Assembly (NCBI RefSeq): GCF_030131845.1
Contig: NZ_JASKYM010000002.1
Coordinates: forward strand, 62,001-126,000
Origin: Romboutsia sedimentorum
GTDB taxonomy: Bacteria > Bacillota > Clostridia > Peptostreptococcales > Peptostreptococcaceae
Direction of reading: 5' to 3'
DNA length: 64,000 nt
Shown: piece by piece, positions 52,387 to 61,819 of the stretch
Layout: the number at the start of each line of letters is the position of its first letter
Numbering within the stretch: position 1 is the stretch's first letter
The notes under the pieces: model-generated
Databases searched by the model: none
The model's input: only the letters and a program-made list of their open reading frames with translations
What the model was told of the DNA's origin: nothing
Program-made: the position numbers and the translations under genes

Positions 52387-54048
52387 ATGGACAAAGGAGA
52401 AATATTTTTATCGTTACTTGAGAAATCAAGTTTGATAATAGTTTTATTTATTATGATCACTAAGATAAAAGGATTTAAATATATATTTCAAAAAGAAAAT
52501 CATAATATAGGTGATTTATTTATTATATCTATAATATTTAGTTTATTAGCAATGCTTGGGACTTATAATGGTATTAGCGTACATGGCTCATTAGCTAATA
52601 CAAGAATAATTGCTATAGTATCTGGAGGTATATTGTTTGGACCATTAGTAGGTTTTACGTCTGGATTTGTATCTGGTTTTCATAGATATATGCTTGATAT
52701 GAGCGGTATTACAAGTATTCCTTGCTTCATATCTAGTATATTTGCAGGATTGTTATCAGGGTATGTAAGTAAAAAAGTTAAGGATGAGCAAAAGTGGTTC
52801 TATGGAATTATGTGTGGAGTAGCATCTGAAAGTATTAGTATGTTTTTAATATTTTTAATGTCATATCCACATAACACAGCGGTAGTAGTTATAAATAAAA
52901 TATATCTACCAATGATAGTTGGTCAAATTGGAATAGGTTTTTTAGTATCTGTTGTAAATGTTATAAAAAAAGAAAAAGAAGAGATAGCTGCATTTCAGTC
53001 AAAGTTAGCATTAAATATAGCTAATAAAACTCTACCATACTTTAGGTCTATAAATGAAGAATCACTAAAGGTTATATGTGGAATTATAAAAGATGAAATA
53101 AAGTCAGATGCAGTGGCAATAACAGATAGTGAAAAAGTACTAGCTTATGTAGGTGTTGGGCAAGAGGTATTTAACAAACCTAATGTAGAGCTTAGTGATA
53201 CAACTAAAGAGTCAATGAGGGAAAATAAAATATTAAATATAAAAGTAGAGAATGAAGAATATTCTTTAAGTAAAAAAGTAAGTTTAAAAACAGCTATGAT
53301 TATACCATTGACAGATTCTCAAGGAGTTATGGGAACTTTGAAAATATATTATATAAAACAATATGAAATGAGTTATTCAAAAAAATCTTTAGCTATAGGA
53401 TTGTCTTATATTATATCCACATTAATGGAGATATCTAAAATTGAAAAAATTAAAGAAGCAAAGAATAAAGCAGAAATAAAAGCACTTCAGACTCAAATAA
53501 ATCCTCACTTTTTATTTAATGCATTAAATACTATAACTTCTTTTATAAGAATAGATCCAGACAAAGCAAGAAATCTTATAATAAATTTATCTACATATAT
53601 GAGATATAACATAGAAGTAAATGATAATCTTATAGACATACAAAAAGAATTAGAACAAGTAAAAGCATATGTTGAAATAGAAAAAGCAAGATTTGGAGAT
53701 AAATTAAATGTAGTTTATAATATAGATCAAAACATAGATGTAAAAATACCGAGCCTTATAATTCAGCCATTAGTAGAAAATGCAATTATACATGGAATAA
53801 GAAAAAATGGTGGTTATGGAACTGTAATAATAGGTGCAAAGCAGTATGAGAACAAAACTGAAATTTGGGTAGAAAATGATGGTATAACTATAGGTGAAGA
53901 TATAATTGAAAAAGTATATAATGATGATATGCCAGAAAATAAAATAGGGCTTTATAATGTTCATTTAAGATTAAAATTGCTTTATGGACGAGGTCTTAAC
54001 ATACTTAGATTAAGCCCTGGAACTAAAATAGAATTTTATATTTGTTAG
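52387..54048 (+). CDS. LytS-family sensor histidine kinase
   Basis: A 553-residue membrane kinase. An N-terminal 5TM-5TMR_LYT sensor region (about 1-190) contains GGILFGPLVGFTSGFVSGFHRYM. A GAF-like domain covers about 215-340. The kinase domain has His374 in QTQINPHFLFNALNTI and an ATPase part (LIIQPLVENAIIHGIRKNGGYG, then IGLYNVHLRLKLLYG). It is coupled, 10 bases apart, to a LytTR response regulator and lies just before a CstA transporter. This is the layout of pyruvate-sensing BtsSR/YpdAB-type systems. The ligand is therefore inferred to be pyruvate or a related acid. Confidence 0.93.
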   Translation: MDKGEIFLSLLEKSSLIIVLFIMITKIKGFKYIFQKENHNIGDLFIISIIFSLLAMLGTYNGISVHGSLANTRIIAIVSGGILFGPLVGFTSGFVSGFHRYMLDMSGITSIPCFISSIFAGLLSGYVSKKVKDEQKWFYGIMCGVASESISMFLIFLMSYPHNTAVVVINKIYLPMIVGQIGIGFLVSVVNVIKKEKEEIAAFQSKLALNIANKTLPYFRSINEESLKVICGIIKDEIKSDAVAITDSEKVLAYVGVGQEVFNKPNVELSDTTKESMRENKILNIKVENEEYSLSKKVSLKTAMIIPLTDSQGVMGTLKIYYIKQYEMSYSKKSLAIGLSYIISTLMEISKIEKIKEAKNKAEIKALQTQINPHFLFNALNTITSFIRIDPDKARNLIINLSTYMRYNIEVNDNLIDIQKELEQVKAYVEIEKARFGDKLNVVYNIDQNIDVKIPSLIIQPLVENAIIHGIRKNGGYGTVIIGAKQYENKTEIWVENDGITIGEDIIEKVYNDDMPENKIGLYNVHLRLKLLYGRGLNILRLSPGTKIEFYIC

Positions 54049-54058
54049 GGAGGATATA

Positions 54059-54808
54059 ATGAAATCAATAATAGTTGAAGACGAATTTCCTGCAAGAGAA
54101 GAACTTAAATATTTTATCAAAAATTTTAGTGATATAGAAATTGTTAGTGAATTTGATAATGGGATAGATGTATTAAAATTTATACAAGAAAATAATATAG
54201 ATGTGATTTTTTTAGATATTAATATACCGCTACTTGATGGGATGTTACTTGCAAAAACAATAAAAAATTTCAAAGTAAGTCCTAAAATAGTGTTTATTAC
54301 AGCTTATAAAGAACATGCAGTGGATGCTTTTGAACTTGAGGTTTTTGATTATATACTAAAGCCTTACTCAGAAGAAAGAATAGTTTCTATGTTAAATAAA
54401 CTTAAATTATTTGATGAGAATAATAAAATTAAAGATGAAAAAAATCTAGATGATAAATTATTACATAATGAAAATTTAGTAAGTAGTGTTAGTTTGTGGA
54501 AAAATGAAAAATTAATGGTAATAAATACAAAAGATATATATTATTGTGAAGCTAGGGAAAGAGAAACGTATGTGTTCACAAAATATGATGAATATATAGT
54601 AAAATGTAGCTTAACTGAATTTGAAAAAAATTTACCGGATAATATATTTTTTAAAACACATAGGTCTTATATAGTAAATATCAATAAAATAAATGAAATA
54701 ATACCTTGGTTTAACAATACATATAACTTAAAATTAAAATATAAAAAATGCGATATACCAGTAAGTAGAAGTAAAATAAAAAACTTTAGAAAGTTGATGC
54801 ATATATAA
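54059..54808 (+). CDS. LytTR-family response regulator
   Basis: A 249-residue regulator. The receiver domain covers 1-118, with the phospho-acceptor Asp53 in VIFLDINIPLLDGM, the acidic pair in VEDEF and Lys near 100 (YILKPYSEERI). The LytTR DNA-binding domain covers about 145-245 (DIYYCEARERETYVFTKYDEY, then FFKTHRSYIVNINKINEI). It is partner of the LytS kinase directly upstream and the likely activator of the CstA gene 125 bases downstream. Confidence 0.94.
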   Translation: MKSIIVEDEFPAREELKYFIKNFSDIEIVSEFDNGIDVLKFIQENNIDVIFLDINIPLLDGMLLAKTIKNFKVSPKIVFITAYKEHAVDAFELEVFDYILKPYSEERIVSMLNKLKLFDENNKIKDEKNLDDKLLHNENLVSSVSLWKNEKLMVINTKDIYYCEARERETYVFTKYDEYIVKCSLTEFEKNLPDNIFFKTHRSYIVNINKINEIIPWFNNTYNLKLKYKKCDIPVSRSKIKNFRKLMHI

Positions 54809-54933
54809 GTGCACTTTATACACTAAATTATGCATTTCATGCAAAACTAAATCTATTTAATGTCAAAAAAAGCTATTATATTGTTGAAATAATAAATATT
54901 AACACAAGAATATATTGTGGAGGAGAAAACGAT

Positions 54934-56370
54934 ATGATAACATTTTTAGCATGCTTGACGTTTCTTATAGTTGGATATTTTGTCTATGGAAATGTAGTTG
55001 AAAGATCTGTGAGTTTAGATGATTCAAATTCTACACCAGCAGTAAAATTACAAGATGGTGTAGATTATGTACCAATGCCATGGCATAAGGTATTTTTAAT
55101 ACAATTTTTAAATATAGCAGGAACTGGTCCTATATTTGGGGCTATAATGGGAGCATTATTTGGACCTGTTGCATTTTTATGGATAACATTTGGAACTATA
55201 TTTGCAGGAGGAGTACACGACTTTTTATCAGGTGTTATATCTATGAAACATGATGGTACTTCAGTTTCTGAAATAGTTGGAATATATTTAGGCGATAAAA
55301 TGAAGATAGTTATGAGAGTATTCTCAGTTATATTATTAATATTAGTTGGGACTGTATTTGTTACATCTCCAGCCGGATTATTAACATCTATGACTGGAAT
55401 AGATAAAAATATTTGGGTAGTATTAATAATAATATATTATATGTTAGCTACAGTTTTACCAGTTGATAAAGTTATAGGTAAAATATATCCTGTATTTGGA
55501 GCAGCTTTATTATTTATGGCGATAGGTTTATGTGGTGCTATGTTTGTAGGTCATATTAACGGAACTAGACCAATGATGGAACTTACACTACAAAACTTAC
55601 ATCCAGATGGATTAGCTATATTCCCATTCTTATTTACTACTATAGCATGTGGTGCTATATCTGGATTCCATGCTACTCAATCACCTATGATGGCTAGATG
55701 CCTTCATAAAGAATCTGAAAGTAAAAAAGTTTTCTATGGAGCAATGGTAGTAGAAGGAATAGTAGCTTTAATATGGTGTGGTGTTACAATCGCATTCTTT
55801 GGAGATACTTTATCTATACAACATGCTTTAACAGAATATAATGGACTATCAGGGGTAGTAGGTGTTTTATCTAAGGGATTATTAGGACCAATGGGGTCGA
55901 TTCTTGCAATACTTGGTGTTGTTGCTTGTCCTATAACTAGTGGGGATACTGCATTTAGAAGTGCTAGACTTACGATAGCTGATGCATTTAAAATAAAGCA
56001 AGAAGGATTTAAAAATAGATTTATATTAGCAATACCACTATTTGCAATATGTATAGCATTAACTACAATAGATTTTAATATAATATGGAGATACTTTGCT
56101 TGGTCTAACCAAACTTTAGCGACTATATTCTTATGGGCAGGAACTGTATATCTACTTAAAAATAAATCAAATTACTGGATGACTTTAATACCAGCAACAT
56201 TTATGACTTCTGTATGTATGGCATATATATTACAAGCACCAGAAGGATTTAGATTAAATGCAAATATTTCTAACTGGGTAGGAGTACTTAGTGCAGCAAT
56301 ATTATTTGTACTATTTATGATAAATAAAAATAAGTTAGTAGAAAATGTAGCTGATAAAAAAATAGCTTAA
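54934..56370 (+). CDS. cstA: CstA-family transporter (putative pyruvate or peptide uptake)
   Basis: A 478-residue membrane protein with about 13 membrane segments. CstA signatures are VERSVSLDD, GVDYVPMPWHKVFLIQFLNIAGTGP in two parts (about 43-67), GGVHDFLSGVISMKH and GAISGFHATQSPMMARCL. It is much shorter than E. coli CstA or BtsT (about 700 residues), which is usual in clostridia. E. coli BtsT, controlled by the LytS/LytTR-type BtsSR system, is a pyruvate:proton symporter. The same gene neighbourhood here supports pyruvate uptake. AGGAGAA precedes ATG 54934. The upstream spacer has a GCATTTCATGC element that could be part of the LytTR target. Confidence 0.9.
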   Translation: MITFLACLTFLIVGYFVYGNVVERSVSLDDSNSTPAVKLQDGVDYVPMPWHKVFLIQFLNIAGTGPIFGAIMGALFGPVAFLWITFGTIFAGGVHDFLSGVISMKHDGTSVSEIVGIYLGDKMKIVMRVFSVILLILVGTVFVTSPAGLLTSMTGIDKNIWVVLIIIYYMLATVLPVDKVIGKIYPVFGAALLFMAIGLCGAMFVGHINGTRPMMELTLQNLHPDGLAIFPFLFTTIACGAISGFHATQSPMMARCLHKESESKKVFYGAMVVEGIVALIWCGVTIAFFGDTLSIQHALTEYNGLSGVVGVLSKGLLGPMGSILAILGVVACPITSGDTAFRSARLTIADAFKIKQEGFKNRFILAIPLFAICIALTTIDFNIIWRYFAWSNQTLATIFLWAGTVYLLKNKSNYWMTLIPATFMTSVCMAYILQAPEGFRLNANISNWVGVLSAAILFVLFMINKNKLVENVADKKIA

Positions 56371-56386
56371 AATAAAAAATGTAATA

Positions 56387-56432
56387 AAAAAAGCTTCTAT
56401 CAATAAAAATTTCATTGATAGAAGCTTTTTTA
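56387..56432. terminator. Bidirectional terminator between cstA and ychF
   Basis: AAAAAGCTTCTATCAAT (56387-56403) pairs with ATTGATAGAAGCTTTTT (56414-56430) between convergent genes. Confidence 0.95.
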
Positions 56433-56434
56433 TA

Positions 56435-57532
56435 TTATACGTTAAATCTGAATAATATAACGTCTCCATCTTTAACTATATATTCTTTTCCTTCAAGTCT
56501 AACAAGACCTTTGTCTTTAGCAGCACTCATAGTACCAACGCCAATTAAGTCATCAAATGCTATAGTTTCCGCTCTTATGAATCCTCTTTCTATATCAGAG
56601 TGAATCTTTCCACCAGCAACTGGTGCTTTTGTACCAGACTTTATAGTCCAAGCTCTGATTTCTTGAGGACCTGCTGTTAAGTAAGACATAAGTCCAAGTA
56701 ATGAATAAGAAGATCTTATTAATTTATCTAATCCTGATTGCTCAAGACCTAGAGTTTCTAAGAATTCTTGCTTTTCTTCATCAGAATCAAGTTCAGCTAT
56801 TTCTGCTTCTATTTGAGCACAAACAACAACAACTTCAGCATCTTCACTAGAAGCAAATTCTCTAACTATATTAACGTAAGCATTGTTTTGTGCTTCATCA
56901 GCTAAATCATCTTCACATACATTAGTAGTGTATATTACAGGCTTAGAAGTAAGTAAGTTTAATGAATCAACAAAAATCTTTTGATCATCATTAAATTCCA
57001 TAGTTCTAACACATTTTCCGTCTTCTAAAGTAGCTAATATTTCTTTTAAGAATTCAAGTTCAGAAGCTAATGCTTTATCAGCTCTAGCAGCTTTAGAACC
57101 TTTTTGTATTCTTCTGTCTAATATCTCTATATCAGAGAATATTAATTCTAAGTTTATAGTTTCCATATCTCTTAAAGGATCAACAGAACCGTCAACGTGA
57201 ACAACGTTAGGATCTTCAAAACATCTAACAACGTGAACAATAGCATCAACTTCTCTTATGTGAGATAAGAATTTATTACCTAAACCTTCACCTTTAGAAG
57301 CACCTCTAACTAGTCCTGCTATATCACAAAACTCTATAGCAGTAGGAACTACCTTTTTAGAATTATATAATTCTTTTAATTTTTCTAGCCTTTCATCTGG
57401 AACAGAAACAACACCAACGTTTGGTTCTATTGTACAGAATGGATAGTTTGCAGATTCTGCTCCTGCTTGAGTTATTGCATTGAATAGTGTACTTTTACCT
57501 ACATTTGGTAAACCAACTATACCTAATTTCAT
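56435..57532 (-). CDS. ychF: Ribosome-associated ATPase YchF
   Basis: A 365-residue Obg-family nucleotidase that prefers ATP. The P-loop GLPNVGKSTLFNAIT lies at residues 6-20, with the G2-G3 region FCDIAGLVRGASKGEGLGNKFL. YchF-specific features are the YTTNVCEDDL segment in place of NKxD and the C-terminal TGS-like domain (TAGPQEIRAWTIKSGTKAP...HSDIERGFIRAE). Start is set at ATG 57532, at good distance from AGAGG; upstream in-frame ATGs at 57556 and 57538 are less suitable. Length then equals the family norm. It is a single gene. Confidence 0.95.
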   Translation of the reverse strand: MKLGIVGLPNVGKSTLFNAITQAGAESANYPFCTIEPNVGVVSVPDERLEKLKELYNSKKVVPTAIEFCDIAGLVRGASKGEGLGNKFLSHIREVDAIVHVVRCFEDPNVVHVDGSVDPLRDMETINLELIFSDIEILDRRIQKGSKAARADKALASELEFLKEILATLEDGKCVRTMEFNDDQKIFVDSLNLLTSKPVIYTTNVCEDDLADEAQNNAYVNIVREFASSEDAEVVVVCAQIEAEIAELDSDEEKQEFLETLGLEQSGLDKLIRSSYSLLGLMSYLTAGPQEIRAWTIKSGTKAPVAGGKIHSDIERGFIRAETIAFDDLIGVGTMSAAKDKGLVRLEGKEYIVKDGDVILFRFNV

Positions 57533-57725
57533 AGTCATCGTCCTCTCTTTTGTCATAGTTATATATTATAAATTTAAACAACCTATCAAGGCGCCAAATT
57601 GAGCTAAAAAGCCAATTTTATAAATTTACAAGATTCTATTATAGACATACATACTGATTATACCTCATATATATAATAGATGTAAACTACACATTTACAT
57701 TAAAAAAAATATTGGGGTTGATTTT

Positions 57726-58835
57726 ATGTTACTTTCAATACTTTTATTTATATCTATAGCTTTTAGTTTTATATTTAAGGGATATATGGAAAACATATTT
57801 ATAGTCTTGGCAACATTAATAATTTATAAGCAAGTAATAATAAATAAAGATTATAAATATATGCTTTATGCTTTTATTATTTCATTTATTTCAGTTAATT
57901 TAATAATAGCATTTAGCTTTAAAGACGAAATAAGTTTTAAAGATGTAAAAGTAGGGGAAGATAAAGAAGAAACATTAATACTATTAGTTTCAGAAGGAGA
58001 AGCTAAACATTATGACATAAAGGAAAGAGCTATTCAAATAAATTACGAAAATGGATATAAATCTATATTAAGTGGTATAAAATCATTATATGATTACAAA
58101 ACATACTATAATCAGTTAGAAGACAGTACATTTAAAGATGAAGCAAATGAAGTTGCTACAAAACTAAGTAATCAGCTAGGAGAAAAGTATAAAATAGTTA
58201 ATTCGTATATGTATACTAAGCCATACTTTGAAAATTCATTAGAAGATGTTATTTCAAAAGGATACAAGAAAATAATAGTTTGCCCTCTTTTTATGACAGA
58301 AGGGAAAGACTATGAGGTATTTAAAGAAAGATATGAAAAATTAAATTTATTACCATTAGACTTAGAACAAATAGAAATACTAGAACCGTTTTATAAATCA
58401 AATAATTTAGCAATGGTTTATAAAGATGAAATATTAAAAAATGTTAGAAATTTAGGTGAAGATGCAGGTGTACTATTAATAGGATTATATGACAAAAATA
58501 ATCTAGAACAAGATATATTATTTAGAGAAAAAATAAAAGAATACATAGAGTATGAAGAAAAAAATATAGATATTCAAATAAAATTACCTCTTTTAGAAAA
58601 TAATAAACAAGATATAATAAAATCAGGAGAAGAGTTACTAGAATATGGGATACATACCTTGTATGTTGTTACTCCAACATGTACAATTGACACTATGTAT
58701 ACTAAGCATTTAGCAAAGAGTATACTTGAAGACTTAGATATGGGAAATACTAAATTTTATTATATAGACCCTGACAAAAAAGAGGACGCTATAGTAGAGG
58801 AGCTTTTTACAAGAATATCATTAAGAAATAAGTAG
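57726..58835 (+). CDS. Membrane-anchored ferrochelatase-like protein
   Basis: A 369-residue protein. Residues 1-67 form about three membrane segments (LLSILLFISIAFSFIF, then IFIVLATLIIYKQVII, then MLYAFIISFISVNLIIAF). The rest resembles the two-lobed chelatase fold. LILLVSEGEAKHYDIKERA parallels the VLLVNLGTPE start of ferrochelatase, GYKKIIVCPLFMT parallels its VVLPLYPQ strand, and YGIHTLYVVTPTCTIDTMYT parallels the PGFVSDCLETL segment. At the positions where ferrochelatases carry the catalytic His (SAHG) and Glu (ETL), I read LLIGLYD and DTMYT, so metal chelation may be lost. It leads a unit with two M16 peptidase genes, 9 bases upstream of the first. The family match is by eye. Confidence 0.65.
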   Translation: MLLSILLFISIAFSFIFKGYMENIFIVLATLIIYKQVIINKDYKYMLYAFIISFISVNLIIAFSFKDEISFKDVKVGEDKEETLILLVSEGEAKHYDIKERAIQINYENGYKSILSGIKSLYDYKTYYNQLEDSTFKDEANEVATKLSNQLGEKYKIVNSYMYTKPYFENSLEDVISKGYKKIIVCPLFMTEGKDYEVFKERYEKLNLLPLDLEQIEILEPFYKSNNLAMVYKDEILKNVRNLGEDAGVLLIGLYDKNNLEQDILFREKIKEYIEYEEKNIDIQIKLPLLENNKQDIIKSGEELLEYGIHTLYVVTPTCTIDTMYTKHLAKSILEDLDMGNTKFYYIDPDKKEDAIVEELFTRISLRNK

Positions 58836-58844
58836 GAGGATAAA

Positions 58845-60110
58845 ATGGAAAAAGATATAAAAAAAATCAACTTAGGTAAAAATATTAACTTAACATTAAT
58901 ACGTGCTGAAAAGTTTAAATCTAATCTTGTTAGTATTTATATACAAAGGTTATTAGATAAAGAAGAAGCTACAAAAAATGCATTACTACCAACTATAATA
59001 ACTAGTGGATGTGAGAAGTATCCTAGTTTAAGAGAAACATCGAATAAATTAGACGATTTATATGGTTCATCTATGATAGGAGATGTTTCTAAAAGAGGAG
59101 AACGTCAAGTAATATCATTTAAAATAATAAGTACTAATGAAAAGTATTTAGATGAAAAAATATTTACAGATGTTATAGAATTCTTCAATGAAGTTTTAAA
59201 TAAACCTTTAGTAGTAGATGGTGGGTTTAACAAAGAGTATTTAGATATAGAAAAAACTAACTTAAAAGATAGAATTCAAGCTAAAATAAATGACAAAGGC
59301 AGATATGCACTTGAAAGAACATTTGAAGAAATGTGTAAAGGTGAAAGATTCAGTATAAGTGAAATAGGCTATGAAGAAGACTTAGATAAAATAAGCCCTA
59401 GTGACTTATATGAACACTACAAGCATATAATAAAAACTTCTCCTATAGATATAGTTGTAGAAGGTGATTTTGATGAAAATGAAGTTGTTGATATAATAAG
59501 TAAAAACTTTACTTTTGAAAGAGAAGAAATAATAGAAATCCCTAGAGAAGAATATAAAGCAAATATAGAAAAAGTAAAAGTAATTGAAGAAAAAATGGAT
59601 ATAACTCAAGGTAAATTAGTTATGGGATATAGAACTAATGTAGACTTTAGAGATGAAGATAAATATTATCCACTAGTAGTGGGATGCAATGTATTAGGTG
59701 GAGGACCTCATTCTAAGATGTTTGTAAACATAAGAGAAAAAGAAAGCTTATGTTATTATATTTACTCATCAGTTGAAAAATACAAAGGAATATTGTTTGT
59801 ATCATCAGGCATAGAAGTACAAAATTATGAAAAAACTGCAGAACTAGTTAAAAAGCAATTAGAAAGTATAAAAAGTGGAGAAATATCAATAGATGAAATA
59901 GAAAATAGTAAAAGTGGATTAATAAACTCAATGAAGTCACTTTCTGATAGTATAGGTGGAATGTCTGATTTTTACTTTGCACAAGGTATGAGTAAAACAA
60001 ATTCTACGATAGAAGATATCATACAAAATATAGATAAAGTTAAAAGTGAAGATATAGTTAAAGCTTTTGAATCAATAGAACTTGATACTGTTTATTTCTT
60101 AAGAAACTAA
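58845..60110 (+). CDS. M16-family peptidase-like subunit lacking the zinc motif (YmfF type)
   Basis: A 421-residue protein with the two-domain M16 fold but no HxxEH motif. The expected region reads ATKNALLPTIITSGCEKYPS. Recognisable M16 features are GSSMIGDVSKRGERQVISF, the ERTFEEMCKGERFSISEIGYEEDLDKI segment and GCNVLGGGPHSKMFVNIREKESLCYYIYSS (about 283-312), the typical second-domain R/Y region. It is the presumed non-catalytic partner of the active peptidase encoded next, as in B. subtilis YmfF/YmfH. AGGAGGA precedes ATG 58845. Confidence 0.9.
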   Translation: MEKDIKKINLGKNINLTLIRAEKFKSNLVSIYIQRLLDKEEATKNALLPTIITSGCEKYPSLRETSNKLDDLYGSSMIGDVSKRGERQVISFKIISTNEKYLDEKIFTDVIEFFNEVLNKPLVVDGGFNKEYLDIEKTNLKDRIQAKINDKGRYALERTFEEMCKGERFSISEIGYEEDLDKISPSDLYEHYKHIIKTSPIDIVVEGDFDENEVVDIISKNFTFEREEIIEIPREEYKANIEKVKVIEEKMDITQGKLVMGYRTNVDFRDEDKYYPLVVGCNVLGGGPHSKMFVNIREKESLCYYIYSSVEKYKGILFVSSGIEVQNYEKTAELVKKQLESIKSGEISIDEIENSKSGLINSMKSLSDSIGGMSDFYFAQGMSKTNSTIEDIIQNIDKVKSEDIVKAFESIELDTVYFLRN

Positions 60111-60124
60111 GTGAGGTGGCATAT

Positions 60125-61417
60125 ATGAAAAAGATAACTAACGATGTATTAAAAGAAGAAATTTATTATGAAAAATTAGAAAATGGGCTAGATGTTTATT
60201 TTATGCCCAAAACTGGATTTACTAAAAAATATGCAGTTTTAGCAACTAACTATGGTTCCAATGAACTAGAATTTATTCCAATTGGAGAAAGTGAAAAAAT
60301 CAGAGTTAATGAAGGAATTGCACATTTCCTAGAACATAAAATGTTTGAACAACCAGATGGAGGCAATGCATTTGATAAATTCTCTAAATGGGGAGCAAGT
60401 GCAAATGCGTTTACTAATTTTACAATGACAGCATATTTATTCTCAGTTACTGAAAACTTTTATGATAGTTTAGCTCACTTAATAGACTATGTACAGACTC
60501 CTTACTTTACAGACGAAAACGTAGAAAAGGAAAAAGGAATAATTGAGCAAGAAATAAAAATGTATGATGATGACCCTAATTGGAATGTTTATTTTAACTG
60601 CTTAAAAGCATTATATGTAAATCATCCTGTAAAAGTTGATATAGCAGGAAGTGTGGAAAGTATTAATAAAATAACAAAAGAAGAGCTATATAAATGTTAT
60701 AATACATTTTATAACCCGGGAAATATGACATTATTTGTTGTAGGAGATTTGGATTGTGACAAAGTTATGGATATAGCTAAAAAAGCTAACCATTATGATG
60801 TAGATAAATTATCTAATGAAATACAAAAATTTTATCCAAATGAACCAGATAACGTTAATGAAAAAGAAATTGTAGCTAAATTCCCTATATCAATGCCTAC
60901 ATTTAATATAGCCTTTAAAGATAATAAAGTAGGTATAAAAGGAAATGAGCTTTTAAGAAAAGAAATAGTAACAGAAATAGTAATAGATATGATTTTTAAA
61001 AGAGGTAGTAGATTGTTTGAAGATTTATATATGAAAGGTCTTATAAATGATAGCTTTGGAGGAGGGTTCTCTTCTCAAATAGATTATGGATTTACTATAA
61101 TCGGAGGCGACTCTAAAGATCCTAGAGAAGTTAAAAAAATAATACTAGAACATATAGAAAAATATAAAATAGAAGGTCTTAACAACCAAGAATTTGAAAG
61201 AATCAGAAAGAAAAAAATAGGAAACCTATTAAAATATTTTGATTCAGTAGATTTCATAGCTAATAATTTTATAACTTATAATTTTAAAGGAATAAATCTA
61301 TTAGATTATTTAGAGGTACTAAAAGATATTAAGTTTGAAGAAGTACAAGAGAGATTAAATTCTCACCTAAAAGAAGAGTACTGTGTTATATCTATAGTAG
61401 AACCAATTGAAAAATAA
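60125..61417 (+). CDS. M16-family zinc metallopeptidase (YmfH type)
   Basis: A 430-residue M16 peptidase. The inverted zinc motif is in NEGIAHFLEHKMF with His67, Glu70 and His71, and the third ligand Glu is in IIEQEIKMYDDDPNW (about residue 141-148). The second domain is present (FGGGFSSQIDYGFTIIGGDS). No signal peptide is seen, so it is probably cytoplasmic and works as a heterodimer with the upstream protein. The peptide substrate is unknown. In B. subtilis the pair lies near competence and wall genes. Start ATG 60125 follows GAGGTGG; GTG 60116 lies inside that site. Confidence 0.93.
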   Translation: MKKITNDVLKEEIYYEKLENGLDVYFMPKTGFTKKYAVLATNYGSNELEFIPIGESEKIRVNEGIAHFLEHKMFEQPDGGNAFDKFSKWGASANAFTNFTMTAYLFSVTENFYDSLAHLIDYVQTPYFTDENVEKEKGIIEQEIKMYDDDPNWNVYFNCLKALYVNHPVKVDIAGSVESINKITKEELYKCYNTFYNPGNMTLFVVGDLDCDKVMDIAKKANHYDVDKLSNEIQKFYPNEPDNVNEKEIVAKFPISMPTFNIAFKDNKVGIKGNELLRKEIVTEIVIDMIFKRGSRLFEDLYMKGLINDSFGGGFSSQIDYGFTIIGGDSKDPREVKKIILEHIEKYKIEGLNNQEFERIRKKKIGNLLKYFDSVDFIANNFITYNFKGINLLDYLEVLKDIKFEEVQERLNSHLKEEYCVISIVEPIEK

Positions 61418-61436
61418 AGCATATAATTAAAAGCAT

Positions 61437-61486
61437 AAAAAGAATGTCTCAAAATGAATTCAATCATTAAGAGGCATTCTTTTTTG
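61437..61486 (+). terminator. Terminator after the M16 pair
   Basis: AAAGAATGTCTC (about 61439-61450) pairs with GAGGCATTCTTT (61471-61482, one G-T pair), with an inner AATGA/TCATT stem and a T-run. Confidence 0.85.
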
Positions 61487-61698
61487 TATAAATTTAAATT
61501 ATTTTAGTGAAATTCACACATTAAAAAAATTACTATCTGTTTAAAAAACTTCATTTACGATTTTATTGTAGATAAGGTTATTTGTATGAAAATAAAATGA
61601 AAAATATAATATATTAAAAATATATTTTGATTTTAAAAAATACTTGATATATCAATGCCTAATACATATTTAAAAACGCTACCAAAATGATTACTTGC

Positions 61699-61771
61699 TT
61701 GACACAACATACAACTTCAAATTAAAATAAAGTTGTAGATAGAAAAAACTTGAAAAAAAAACAAAGTTGTT
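61699..61771 (+). promoter_or_regulatory. BCCT promoter with inverted ACAACTT/AAGTTGT operator-like sites
   Basis: TTGACA (61699-61704) and TAAAAT (about 61723-61728) form a likely promoter with an 18-base spacer. ACAACTT (61711-61717) and AAGTTGT (61730-61736) are inverted half-sites 12 bases apart overlapping it. A further AAGTTGT lies at about 61765-61771. The arrangement looks like a repressor target. Confidence 0.55.
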
Positions 61772-61819
61772 TGTTTGAAAAATATACCTAAAAAATTATA
61801 AAATAAGGGGGAATTAATT

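Larger units (their letters stand above)
61418..61819 (+). other. Intergenic region before the BCCT gene
   Basis: 402 bases. It contains the M16 terminator, about 200 bases of featureless AT-rich sequence, then a promoter and repeat block at 61699-61771 (listed separately). No gene is supported. Confidence 0.5.
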
